Below, in pieces: positions 1 to 10,442 of a stretch of DNA of 64,000 bases. The notes beneath the pieces are model-generated. The model saw only the letters and a program-made list of their open reading frames with translations. It was not told the DNA's origin and did not search any database. A program made the position numbers and the translations under genes. Position 1 is the first letter of the stretch; each line of letters opens with the position of its first letter. Source of the DNA: Nemania diffusa (lineage: Eukaryota; Ascomycota; Sordariomycetes; Xylariales; Xylariaceae); NCBI GenBank assembly GCA_038501195.1, contig JBBPUQ010000001.1:3534001-3598000 (forward strand), in the 5' to 3' direction.

Positions 1-492
1 GGTATTTGGCCTAGCTACAGTGTAGGTAGTTCCATTTGCTGTTGCTGTAAAAGCGAGCAAGCATTTAGGTGAAAAGGTACGTACTTCCCGGGTCCCCCTT
101 CTGATTCGCCATCTTTAAAGTTACCCCTTTCCTTATTCGTCAGCTCCTACTCACGCCTGCCGTATACATATCTAACCAAGGCCCACAATCATCAGAAACA
201 CCTTACAAAAATTTCTGGCACGTCGCAGTATCTACTTTAGTCCTCTTTTCCCCTTCTCCTCTTCACACCTCTCAATCCACATCAATCAAGCCAAACTTGT
301 GTCAACTTTCGACCAACACTCAAGTCTTCCCAACTTTCTAGGGCACGTAGCCACCCTATCTTCCTCCCCCGACATCAACCGTTGTTCACGCGTTCCATTA
401 CTGAAACGCTCCGCAAACGTCTACGCATCTCTACCTCCTGCTATCACGATCAACCTCAGCATCACCACTCCCATCCACATCCACTAGACATC
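1..492 (+). promoter_or_regulatory. Promoter and 5' leader of the RRM gene
   Basis: No gene is seen. From about 240 to 300 the strand is pyrimidine-rich (CTCTTTTCCCC / CTTCTCCTCTTC), as is common at fungal transcription starts. From about 241 to the start codon at 493 there is no ATG, which supports the start chosen for the downstream gene. Confidence 0.5.
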
Positions 493-2009
493 ATGGCCAG
501 CACTGTGGAGAAGGTCACCCAGGTTGCCGATCAGGCTGTTACCGACGTTACCAACGCTCTGAGCAATACGTCGCTCACTGACAACAAGGACGAGAACAAG
601 GATGCCGTCCATGCCAGTGCCGCTGAGGGTCGCCGCCTGTACATTGGCAACCTCGCCTATGCGACTACCGAGGGGGAGTTGAAGGAATTCTTCAAGGGTT
701 ACCTTGTGTAAGTCCTGTTTTTCTGTTTGTTTTCTATACCGCGCTCTCCCTGATATATTTGCTACTGGCTTGCCTTTCCTATGTCTATGACTCAAGAGCT
801 CGAAATGCACTAGGGCGGAGGAAGAGCCAAGAGATTTGGACGCCTCCGAGGTAGCTCCTATTGTACGCAGATCAAAAGAGTCCTGTTCGGCGCGATGCGT
901 GCTATAATTTGACCATCTCGAGGAGCCTATTTCAATACATGTACAACAGTGCTATTAGATTATACCTATCTACAGACCGAGGCACAACTACTCGAGTTGC
1001 TGGGTTATCTCGTTGATTCATCTGGTTAGCTAACTTGGTTAAAAGCGAGTCTGTCTCTATCCCCAAGAATCCCCGAACCGACCGTCCTGTGGGCTACGCG
1101 TTTGTCGATCTATCCACTCCTAGCGAGGCCGAGCGCGCTATTGGTGAGCTTTCAGGCAAGGAGATCCTGGAGCGCAAGGTGTCCGTCCAGTTAGCCCGCA
1201 CTCCTCAACCAGCTGGTGATAAGACCGAGGGCACCTCCAGCGGTGAAGGTGTTGAGGGTTCCCGACGCCGAGCCTCCGGTCGCGGTCGTGGTCGCGGCCG
1301 AGGACGTGGCGGCCGAACCGGACGTGGCGGACGATCTGTATGTTGAATCTTATGTGCCTCGCTAACACTCGCAAGGGGAAAGACTAATTTCCAACACAGG
1401 ATGGTGGAAAGGATGCTGCTGGCGAGGAGACGGTTGAGAAGAATGAAACCGTTCCCGACGCTGAGGTTCTACCTTTGACCGACGTTACCAACAAGGCCGA
1501 TGCTGACGCGTATGAGAAGAGCAAGAAGGGTCCTGCTCGTGAGCGCCGAGAGCGTGGGCCCCCAGCTGATGGTATCCCTTCTAAAAATAAGGTCATGGTG
1601 GCAAATCTTCCCTACGACCTGACTGAGGAGACCGTACGTACTGGACTACACTCTACTGCCTTGCATAAGAAGCTATGTGCTAACTTTAGGCAACCAACAG
1701 CTCAAGGACCTCTTCAAGGCTTATGAGCCTTCTTCAGCTAAGATTGCCCTGCGACCTATTCCTCGGTTCATGATCAAGAAGCTTCAGGCTCGTGGCGAGG
1801 CCCGCAAAGGTCGTGGCTTCGGCTTTGTCACTCTCGCTTCTGAAGAGCTACAGCAGAAGGCTGTTTCAGAGATGAACGGAAAGGAGATCGAGGGGCGTGA
1901 AATCGCCGTCAAGGTTGCTATTGATAGCCCTGATAAGACTGATGAGGAGGCCAACATCCCTCACGAGGGTGAAACTAACGGTCAAGAGTCGGTTACCGCC
2001 ACCGCCTAA
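493..2009 (+). CDS. RRM-RGG-RRM RNA-binding protein (Sbp1-like architecture)
   Basis: Proposed exons are 493-707, 1046-1337, 1400-1633 and 1701-2009, giving 349 aa. All phases agree, and the last three introns or junctions rebuild RRM folds cleanly. RRM1 (about residues 49-130) has RNP2 LYIGNL and RNP1 PVGYAFVDL. It is followed by an Arg/Gly stretch (GRGRGRGRGRGGR, encoded near 1276-1330). RRM2 (about 195-300) has VMVANLPYDL and RKGRGFGFVTL. The order RRM, RGG box, RRM is that of yeast Sbp1, a translational repressor and P-body protein that binds eIF4G through its RGG box. Orthology is inferred from architecture, not proven. In the third intron an AG at 1688-1689 breaks the frame, while the AG at 1699-1700 keeps it. 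The first intron (338 nt) is long for this genome. The start at 493 is the first ATG of the leader. Confidence 0.88.
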
Positions 2010-2984
2010 TCATATCACTCGACTTGTTTGTCAGCATGCGCCTATATCGAGGAGGAGTGCCAGGCAATCATCTCTATAACCATTGGCGAACATCGTTGGG
2101 ACATGCTGTGTGCACAGGTGTCGAGCATTTGTAGCGACGGATGGAAATCAGCTGAATTTATGATAGATACGAACGCGAGACCAGTAGCTGATATGGCTTT
2201 TGATATTGTCGACAGGGCGGTGTCGTAAGAGTTACGCTGCTGCATCTCTTGATAGACGTCGGGCCATGATGCTTCTGCTTCTGCTTCTGACATCCATTCT
2301 CACGGGTTATTTTCTCAGTCTCTTGCGCATTATTCTCGGATTGTACACTAGGTGGCCGCCAATAAAGGCGTTAAGTGGGACTGGGAAAAGTTCTCGAGCG
2401 AAAATAGAGATACGAGTGATTGATTTTGGGCCTAGTTATTGACCTTGTTTATCGCGTCGTGAGTGAACCATGTTAGCAAAGCAATAGTTCATCGCCATCA
2501 CGCTTGGGCAAAATCCACACACAACGTAGAGGATAAGTTTGAAAAGGATGCATTAATCTATTTGGACGCAGTTATTAATCGTGTTCGGACCAAGTAATAG
2601 TAAGAGAGAGCTGTTTTAATAAGCATTATACGCAGGGCCGTTAAGGTTGCATTACCGTATTGCGTAGGGAAGGAGATAAGATATCTAAAAGCGCAAAAAA
2701 GACGTTATGCTGATAGGTATAACCTATTAGGTAGGGGGCCGTTGTAAAATGTCTTGGCAGAACTTCGGAGCTTACACTAATAAGGGCGGGTCAGCCAATC
2801 AGGCTTTTGACCAAATGAGCACTGTACATTAGGTACGTAGCTAATCTTGGCTCAGAGGACCGGATACTTGTTCATAGTAACAATTCAACAGTACCGCTTC
2901 TCATTTCGATATACAGCATATAATAAAGGAAATAAATAAACCATCTTCTCGCAACCGGAGCGATTTCGAAAGACAAGTAGGAAA
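2010..2984. other. Intergenic spacer between the RRM gene and GCS1
   Basis: Both flanking genes are on the plus strand, so this holds the 3' UTR of the first and the promoter of the second. Short open frames at 2028-2442 have no recognisable content. The part from about 2460 to 2900 is AT-rich. No RNA gene or repeat was recognised. Confidence 0.4.
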
Positions 2985-4361
2985 ATGTGGGAAGTCGACC
3001 CCGAGACGAGGTCAAAGGTACGATAAGCATGTGCATCCCAGGCAGAACAATCAATGTACACTTATTCCACGGCGTCGAGCTTCGCTGACCAGCGCGATCA
3101 TCGCACGTCGTTTCCAGCTCCTCGCCATCCAGAAGACCAACAATAACAACAACTGCTGTGACTGCAACGCGCCGAACCCGCAATGGGCGTCCCCGAAATT
3201 CGGCGTCTTCATCTGCCTGTCGTGCGCCGGCGTGCACCGCGGCCTCGGTGTCCATATATCCTTCGTGCGCTCCGTGACCATGGACGCCTTCAAGCAGGCT
3301 GAGATTGAGCGCATGCGGCTAGGCGGCAACGAAGGGTGGCGGTCGTTTTTCGAGAAGCATGAGGATACCAAGATGCGCGGCCTAAGCTGGGACGACGCGA
3401 CAATCGCCGAACGATATAGTGGTGAGGTCGGCGAGGAGTGGAAGGAGAGGCTCAGCGCTAAAGTCGAGGGTAAAGAATACACCCCCGGCGAGCGGCGGAG
3501 TACGCCACAGCCCGCTGCGAGCGCGGCCACGAAGCCCCCTACGAGTGGCTCGCGACAGATTAGCAGGACTGGTACACCACTGAGCGGGGTGAGGAGGACC
3601 GAGAGTCCGCAGCTGGCTGGCGGTACGAAGGCAAAGGTTGACGACAAGTACTTTGCGCGTCTGGGCGAAGAGAACGCGTCGCGGCCTGACCATGTACCCC
3701 CAAGCCAGGGAGGGAAGTACGCCGGCTTTGGAAGTACACCGATGCCAGCAAGCACGGGGGGCAGCGGCTCAGCCATACCGGACTTGGGAGAACTACAGAG
3801 GGATCCTGTGGCCGCCCTGACGAAAGGGTTTGGGTGGTTCACGTCTACAGTTACCAAGACGGCAAAGGGGATCAACGACGATTTCATCCAGCCCACAGCT
3901 AAGCAGGTAAGTCCTGCCTTTGCCATGCCGTCTGCTCTATCCTACACTGCCTTCTATCCACCTGATTAGTTGCGCCAGCCCTGGTGCTACATAGCTAGAC
4001 TGATAGAGGACTAACGATATGACGCATTTAGCTGTCGGATTCAGATTTCGCGGCGCAGGCCCGGTTTGCAGCGGGCAACGTAGGCCGAGCGGCCCAGGTT
4101 GGTGCCATGAGTGCCCAGGAAAGATTCAATCGTTTCGTCGAGGGGTCCGATGATCCGAATAGCCGTGGGCTACAGCAGGCGCCGCTCGACGAGACCAAGA
4201 AGGACTTTTGGGACGACTTCTCGTCACTTGCGGATCAGAGACATGGCACGGGGGCCAAGTATAGCGCTATTGGCACTTCAGCCATGGGCAAGGCACCGGG
4301 AAAGAATGCCGGGCCCGCGGCGACGACTACGAAGAAGGACGACGAGTGGGATGATTGGTGA
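2985..4361 (+). CDS. GCS1: ADP-ribosylation factor GTPase-activating protein, GCS1/ArfGAP1 type
   Basis: Exons 2985-3017, 3118-3906 and 4032-4361 give 383 aa. A 33-nt first exon encodes [11 protein letters not shown] and joins in phase 0 to [19 protein letters not shown], the usual N-terminus of this family. The ArfGAP zinc finger is intact as CxxC-x16-Cxx[13 protein letters not shown], then [14 protein letters not shown], with the conserved Arg finger region following. After residue about 130 the protein is low-complexity and polar. The C-terminus carries short aromatic/acidic motifs (KKDFWDDF and a terminal DDEWDDW) like those of ArfGAP1/Gcs1, which act in coat and membrane binding. Role by family: it stimulates GTP hydrolysis on Arf1 during COPI vesicle traffic at the Golgi. 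An in-frame ATG is absent from the long second exon before the zinc finger, so the small first exon is needed. Confidence 0.93.
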
Positions 4362-5007
4362 TGAGCCAAAGTGCGGGTGCCGAGGGAATGCTACGAGTAT
4401 GGAGGCAACAAAAGCGATAGGAGAGGTTATCGTAACCCTGATGGGTTGATGAGACGTCATTTAAAAAAATTTATAGCATACTTATACATCTATCTATATG
4501 CTTGCCAGAGCGTTATTGCTGTACGAATAGACGGAGCTTATCTGGGTAGCATGTTAAAGCGATAGGAGAATCTAGGCCAATCAATCCTATTATCACAGTT
4601 ATAATTATATAGAGGAGCGTCTGAGGATTTCGCCAACTAATCCTCTAATCAAGCGGATGTAAAGCTTGTCGAGCATTTTTATGGAAATATCGACAGAGCT
4701 AGGTAATTATTAGAGACATCGATTGGTTCCTTTGGGAATACTGAATGTATCAGGTAACAGAATGGGAGTATTGTTGTTGATAAGTACGGTTATCACGTGG
4801 GTGGGGTCTTTTGACCTCGGCGGATTGAAAGTAGGTACCGCCAAAGGGTACCTAAGAAATACCATCGGCTACTACCGGCGTGGTGTAACCAGCTTTTCTC
4901 CCGCGTCATTCTCCGTAGCCGTGCAACCGCCGAGACAGAAGCTCGGAATTAATTGCTCGCAATCCGCCCTCTTCGACGCCAATTCCTCGACCCAAACCGC
5001 GCCCAAC
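4362..5007 (+). promoter_or_regulatory. Spacer and promoter of the ETF-beta gene
   Basis: No gene is seen. A palindromic CACGTG E-box lies at 4794-4799, about 210 bases before the start codon. Small upstream ATGs occur from about 4722 onward, but no convincing uORF was recognised. The first 300 bases are AT-rich and probably hold the 3' end of GCS1. Confidence 0.35.
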
Positions 5008-6165
5008 ATGTCTGCATTACGGATTCTAGTGCCCGTCAAACGGGTCATTGACTATGCTGTAACGTATCCCTCTCCTTCTCTCAAGTTTCCTTCCAGTTTC
5101 CTAGCCGGGTGCGGTATCGGCTCTCAACTACGCTCTATTTTTTGTGTAGTGCATGGCTCGACTGAGGGTGGCCCGGAGCCAGCTCTTCTCGCAGTCCTCA
5201 TCATGGACCAAACAACCACCCTCCCTCCTGCGAGTAGAGAGAGCGGCAGCTGACGTTTGCCGTACCGTGCTCCCAGGTCAAGCCCCGCGTGAACAAGGCC
5301 CAGACGGGCGTCGAGACGGCCGGCGTGAAGCACTCGATGAACCCCTTCGACGAGCTCAGCATCGAGGAGTCGGTGCGCATCCGGGAGAAGAAGCGGGCGC
5401 CGGGCGGCGTCGAGGACATCTGTGCCATCTCCGCCGGGCCCGCCAAGGCCGCCGACATCCTGCGCACGGCCATGGCCATGGGCGCTGACCGCGCCATCCA
5501 CGTCGAGACGGCCGACGGCGACGAGGGCGCCCTCGAGCCCCTGACCGTGGCGAAGATGCTGCGCGCCGTCGTGGACAAGGAGAAGAGCAACCTCGTGATC
5601 CTCGGCAAGCAGAGCATCGACGACGACGCCGCGCAGACGGGCCAGATGCTCGCCGGCCTGCTCGGCTGGCCCCAGGCCACACAGGCGAGCCGCGTCAAGT
5701 TCGGCGGCGACGGCGCCGTCGAGGTCACCAAGGAGGTCGATGGCGGCGTCGAGACCGTGCGCGCCAAGCTGCCCATGGTCATCACGACGGATCTCAGGCT
5801 CAACGAGCCCCGGTATGCGAGCTTGCCGAATATCATGAAGGCGAAGAAGAAGCCGCTCGTTAAGATGAGCCTCTCGGATCTGGGGGTCGCGAACGAGAGG
5901 AGGTTGAAAGTTGTTAAAGTCACAGGTATGTTGATGGCTTTTCCTCTTGTGGTTCGGTGCTTATATGGTACCTTGCGGCACAATTACTGTCCCTCTGGTT
6001 CTCGCTGCATCTCACTTTTTACTGTGTCAATCCTGAGTCTGTGGCTCTTTACAGAGAGGGCACCGTACTAATGCGTATATAGAACCCGCCCCGAGACAAG
6101 GTGGCGGTAAGGTTGAGGATGTTGATAGCATGATCTCAAAATTGAAGGAGCTTGGCGCCTTATGA
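5008..6165 (+). CDS. ETFB: Electron transfer flavoprotein subunit beta
   Basis: Exons 5008-5058, 5277-5925 and 6083-6165 give 260 aa, the usual length of the family. The N-terminus MSALRILVPVKRVIDYA joins in phase to VKPRVNKAQTGVET. The ETF-beta signature is present at about residues 167-187 (VTKEVDGGVETVRAKLPMV, Pro183), followed by DLRLNEPRYASLPNIMKAKK. The adenine-nucleotide-binding core is around AISAGPAKAADILRTAMAMG (residues 68-87, only part cited). The C-terminus VDSMISKLKELGAL is typical. With ETF-alpha it accepts electrons from mitochondrial acyl-CoA and other dehydrogenases and passes them to ETF-ubiquinone oxidoreductase. No cleavable presequence is apparent, as expected for this subunit. 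The first part of exon 2 uses almost only G or C at third codon positions; this fades towards its end. Confidence 0.95.
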
Positions 6166-7500
6166 AAAGTTTGATTAGGAGAAGAAAAACAAGCATATTG
6201 CAAAGGAGTATTAGGACCATCAACTAGATATGTACCATCATAAAGGAAACGCGGAATATGGTAGGACGTGTGTAGAGGGATGTAGCGCTCTAGATTTTCT
6301 ACACTATCCGGAGGCCCTGTTGATCTCTGGAGACTTGACACCATATCTTGATAGTCGTGAAGGATCTCTTCTTGTGCTGCGAGCGGTTTATTGTTTCGCA
6401 AGTTACGTGTCCTATAATTAGGCATCATAGCAGTCCTTATTTATAAGAACTTGTCACGAACTAGGTCTACTCATAGATAACAAAGTAGCTACTTTGCCTC
6501 CTAAACAGATTTAGGCTACAAATCCATGTGCCTGGAAATCAATACATACATAGTTTGTCGTTGCTCATTTAAGAAATCATGTACTAGGATACGTAGAACT
6601 GGTATACAAACCATCATAATGATTGAGAATTTACAGGTTCCCTGACCTACACGTGGAAGTTGATGATCTACCCTAATTCTATCTAGATTCGAGCGGACTA
6701 GGTAGGTAAGTATCTTATAGTTATTACTTACTAGCTAGATAATGATATACTATTTGAGTTCTGTTGGACTACCTATCTAATACGAACTAGTCTATCTAGT
6801 GATAAAACAGGCAGTGAACTAAATCATTAGTCAATCAATTGAAAATCAAAATGACAAGAATCGATTACTGTGAAAATGGTGGTCATATCGATATCTCCAG
6901 TTTGCTAATCAAAGAATGTATCCCCGTTATACCAATTCACTACCTATGTTAAGACCAAGTTTGTGCCTTAACTTCTTGCTAACTGCCATATGTTCTTCAA
7001 GGAGAGGGAGAGGCGGATCTGCAAGTATTCTATTCGCTGGGGTGAAACCTCTAGATGAGATCTGTGAGCTTTGACAAGCAACTCTCGCCGCTTTCGGACA
7101 GAGGCGCTGGGGACTTGTTAGGATCTAGTTTACGCCGTGTAGGTGGGGACATGCAAGATGCGGGTACAGTGGTAGGCAGTAATAAAAGCGACCTGATTGG
7201 CTCATCTTGCACCTGTGGGAGCTTTGGCGGGCTGATAACCCCCTGCTTAGCTCGCTGCTGGCTGGCCCCTGTTGGCCAATTCGCGGTGACTCGTACCCCA
7301 CTATCGACACTTTTTTCTGCTACGCTCCTCAAAATGCTGCGAGGCCCCGGCTGACAGGTACCTACCAATTTACTTCTTGTCTTTCTGCATCACAGATTTT
7401 TCCGGAACAGAACAAACCCACAGCGCCCTTACAGTTACCTGTACCTACACCTCGAACTTATCACTTCAGATTCTGACTGTCTCCGGATACATCTGCCCTT
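6166..7500 (+). promoter_or_regulatory. Spacer and promoter region of the arg-2 type gene
   Basis: No gene is seen. The part from 6460 to 6960 is AT-rich with several CTACCTATC / CTATCTAG words. Upstream of the attenuator uORF there is a CCAAT box at 7276-7280 and a TGACTC half-matching the CPC1/Gcn4 site (TGACTCA) at 7287-7292. That would fit cross-pathway control of an arginine gene. The assignment of these sites is inference. Confidence 0.4.
7287..7292 (+). promoter_or_regulatory. Possible CPC1/Gcn4-type site (TGACTC)
   Basis: TGACTC matches six of the seven bases of the Gcn4/CPC1 consensus TGACTCA. It lies about 210 bases upstream of the attenuator uORF and just after a CCAAT box. A six-base match is weak alone; it is noted because arg-2 type genes are known targets of cross-pathway control. 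Confidence 0.35.
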
Positions 7501-7881
7501 ATGAACGGGCGCTCGTCAGTTTTCACTTCGCAAGTATGTATTTTTCTAGACCCCGTCTCAGTGCTGCGTTTTCGGGGTCGTGTGATGACCTCACCTCTCC
7601 AATGGGTTTACCGCCAAGTCAACAAGTCAACATATTCCCAACTCCGATCAACATCACCACCCCCTTCCCATCGTTCTTCTCACGATTCTACGTTCCGACG
7701 TTCCATTTTGATGCTACGAGATTCACCCTGCCGACTCAATGCTCTCCGTCATGGTTTTCCCGCTAATATCTTATCTCAACAGGATTATATCTCTGGTGCG
7801 TTGTCCCGACTCGATGACCTAATTCACCACTGGAAATACTAATATGAACCAGACCACTTGTGGCGGGCTCTATCCGCTTAG
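7501..7881 (+). CDS. Arginine attenuator peptide uORF (24 codons, three exons)
   Basis: Proposed exons are 7501-7533 (MNGRSSVFTSQ), 7783-7795 (13 nt, DYIS plus one base) and 7853-7881 (rest of Asp, then HLWRALSA and TAG). The spliced peptide has 24 residues. From memory of Neurospora crassa ARG-2, it differs from the known arginine attenuator peptide at only three positions: Ser5 for Pro, Ile14 for Leu and Ser23 for Asn. Asp12, whose change to Asn abolishes control in Neurospora, is kept, and so is Trp19. In that system arginine makes the nascent peptide stall the ribosome at the uORF stop, lowering initiation at the downstream start. Donor GTATGT and acceptor CAACAG flank intron 1; GTGCGT, a TACTAAT branch site and ACCAG mark intron 2. 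The stop is 54 bases before the main ATG and no other ATG intervenes. Splicing needs RNA confirmation. Confidence 0.92.
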
Positions 7882-7935
7882 GGGTCTACTGAATAATCCC
7901 GACTTTAACTCTACCAAACCCCAACAACTTCTAAC

Positions 7936-9378
7936 ATGATGTTTTCACGAATTGCCTTCAAGGCTGCGAAGCCTGTGAAGCCTGTGGCTGCTGGCGTCAC
8001 TGCTCTCAAGCCTCAAGCCCGATTTATCTCGGCAACGGCTACCCTGGCTACGAAGCCCAAGGGTAGCAAGGGCCGACAGATGCCCTCTAAGTTTACCCCG
8101 CCCACCGCGCAGGCTTCTGGCAACGAGGCCACCCTTACAATTCGGGTCGGTAGTACCCGTTGACCCAATCATCGATCCCCAACTGACCTGTTCTAGGATG
8201 GCCCAATTTTTCACGGTACTGCCTTTGGTGCCAACACCAACATCTCCGGCGAGGCTGTTTTCACCACCTCGCTCGTTGGCTACCCGGAGTCGATGACCGA
8301 CCCTTCGTACCGTGGCCAGATTCTGGTGTTCACCCAACCCCTAATCGGAAACTACGGTGTGCCATCGTCTCTACGTGACCAGTGGAACTTGCTGCGACAT
8401 TTCGAATCACCCCACATCCAGTGTGCTGGTATCGTTGTGGCTGACGCCGCCGAGAAGTACAGTCATTGGACTGCTGTGGAAAGCCTGGGAGAGTGGTGTG
8501 CGCGAGAAGGAATCCCTGCCATTTCTGGCGTTGACACCCGCGCCATTGTCACGTACCTCCGAGAGCAGGGCTCCTCTCTTGCGAGGATCTCTACTGGAGA
8601 CGAGTACGATGCTGATGAAGATGAGAGCTTTGTGGACCCTGGTCAGATCAATCTGGTCAAACGGGTCAGCACCAAAGCTCCTTTCCACGTGGAAGCTATC
8701 AACCCCAAGTACCATATCGCACTGATTGATTGTGGTGTTAAGGAGAACATTCTCCGAAGCCTGGTCAGCCGCGGAGCCAGTGTGACTGTGTTCCCTTATG
8801 AATTCAAGATCCAGAAGGTTGCGGACAATTATGACGGTGTCTTCATCTCTAACGGCCCTGGTGACCCGACCCACTGCCAGTCCACCGTGCACAACTTGCA
8901 GGTGCTGATGGAGACCTCCCAGGTCCCCATTATGGGGATTTGCCTTGGCCATCAGCTACTAGCTTTGGCAACTGGTGCCCGTACGATCAAGCTCAAGTAT
9001 GGAAACCGAGCCCACAACATTCCTACGCTCGACTTGACGACTGGCAAATGCCATATCACTAGCCAGAACCATGGCTTTGCTGTTGATGCTAGCACTTTGG
9101 CCAGTGACTGGAGGGAGTACTTTGTCAATCTGAATGATGGTAGCAATGAGGGTATGCGCCATGTTTCTCGGCCCATTTTCTCAACTCAGTTCCACCCCGA
9201 GGCTCGTGGGGGCCCTATGGACAGTGCTTATCTATTTGACAAGTACATTGAGGACGTCCAAGCCTTCAAGTCCAGCCGACTAGTGTACAAAGATAACCGC
9301 CCCTCGCAGCTCATGCTTGACATCCTAAGCCGGGAGCGGATTGGGGTCCAGCCAGAGCCCTTAGCCGCTAGTGGTTAG
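7936..9378 (+). CDS. arg-2: Carbamoyl-phosphate synthase, arginine-specific, small (glutaminase) subunit
   Basis: Exons 7936-8145 and 8197-9378 give 463 aa. The N-terminus [20 protein letters not shown] is basic and lacks acidic residues for about 60 positions, as in a mitochondrial presequence. The small-chain domain begins near [19 protein letters not shown] (exon junction in phase). The class I glutamine amidotransferase domain follows, with NGPGDP, the nucleophile Cys319 in GICLGHQL, and His403 and Glu405 in QFHPE. It supplies ammonia from glutamine to the large chain to make carbamoyl phosphate for arginine in the mitochondrion. The upstream 24-codon attenuator uORF makes this the arginine-specific enzyme, not the pyrimidine one. 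A second ATG directly follows the first (7936 and 7939), so the start may be one codon later. Confidence 0.96.
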
Positions 9379-10442
9379 GACTGTGGTTTGAATTGGCATA
9401 TGGGCTCATTTGAAGGGACAAGGGAAAAACTGAATTTCTGGGCGCAGGAGTGAGAATTTTGTTATTTAGCAACTTGATGACATATCCAACAAAAAATATA
9501 GCAATAATAGTTGCTACTGACTCCTAGTGTCTATGAAGTAATTGTTGTTTTTAATATCTGTTTATTTTTATTTCGTTTCAAGTTCGGATCCGAACGTTAG
9601 GATACTAGTACTGCGGTTTGTAACTCTTAGTATAGAATTAAGACGCGTGTCTTTGATTTTGACAACGACAACGAGTATCCATTTTTTAAGGCCGATAATC
9701 GGTTTCAGGTCAAAAACTCTATGCATATTCTGCCTTTCGTTTCGCATGTCCTACTTCCATAGCGTTCGATATGGCACTGAATACGTTGCAGGTTGTCACC
9801 AGACACCTGGCAATTGTGAAGAGAACGATTAACTATATTTAAAGCTAAACTGAATTTGATTGGGAGTATCTAGAACTGACGCGAATCAAGAAGCAGCACG
9901 AAATGTAGTTCGCATTCGAACAAGAACATCGGGTGCAGCTTACCGATCGGCCTCACTAGATAGTCCAACCTGAGAAGCCTTGTCTTATTTTACGCAAACT
10001 GGTCAGGGATTAAAGAGCAACTATATAGTTGTGTTGCAAACGACTTTTATTATCCATAACTACCGGCGCGTTGAAGTACATCAGTAAGCAGTCAGCGGCA
10101 GCACCTTATTAGTATCGTAGCTAGCTACTCCGGTTCTTTGAAGAAATGGTCTGATAATACCTCTTAGTTCCAAGGATCATTCCTACCTACCTCTGCAGAT
10201 CATCGGTTTGGGTATCCTTCTATTCATCTGTCCATTTCCTTCTCCATGCAGGTATGTGAAAGAACTCGGGTATGTGTATGGTCTTTCCTCTTTAAAGCGA
10301 CACACACGCATTCGCTCTTCTGTTCTGAGAGTGGTTATGGTCTCTGGTGCATAGTGTACACGTCTGGTGTAAAACCAAGACATTCCAGTCTCCAAATGAG
10401 GCTCACGCCTCTACTCATATATCATGTTCACAATATGACCGA
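9379..10442. other. Spacer between two convergent genes
   Basis: It should hold the 3' UTRs of arg-2 (plus) and of the Acinus-like gene (minus). Composition is AT-rich from 9400 to 10080. Only short, unconvincing open frames are present. No RNA gene was recognised. Confidence 0.4.

Noticed and set aside
3051..3926. 291-codon open frame opposite GCS1
   Set aside because: It mirrors the GC-rich coding exon. The plus strand encodes an intact ArfGAP domain.
5201..5983. 260-codon open frame opposite ETF-beta
   Set aside because: It is an antisense shadow of the GC3-rich exon 2. The plus strand carries the full ETF-beta signature.
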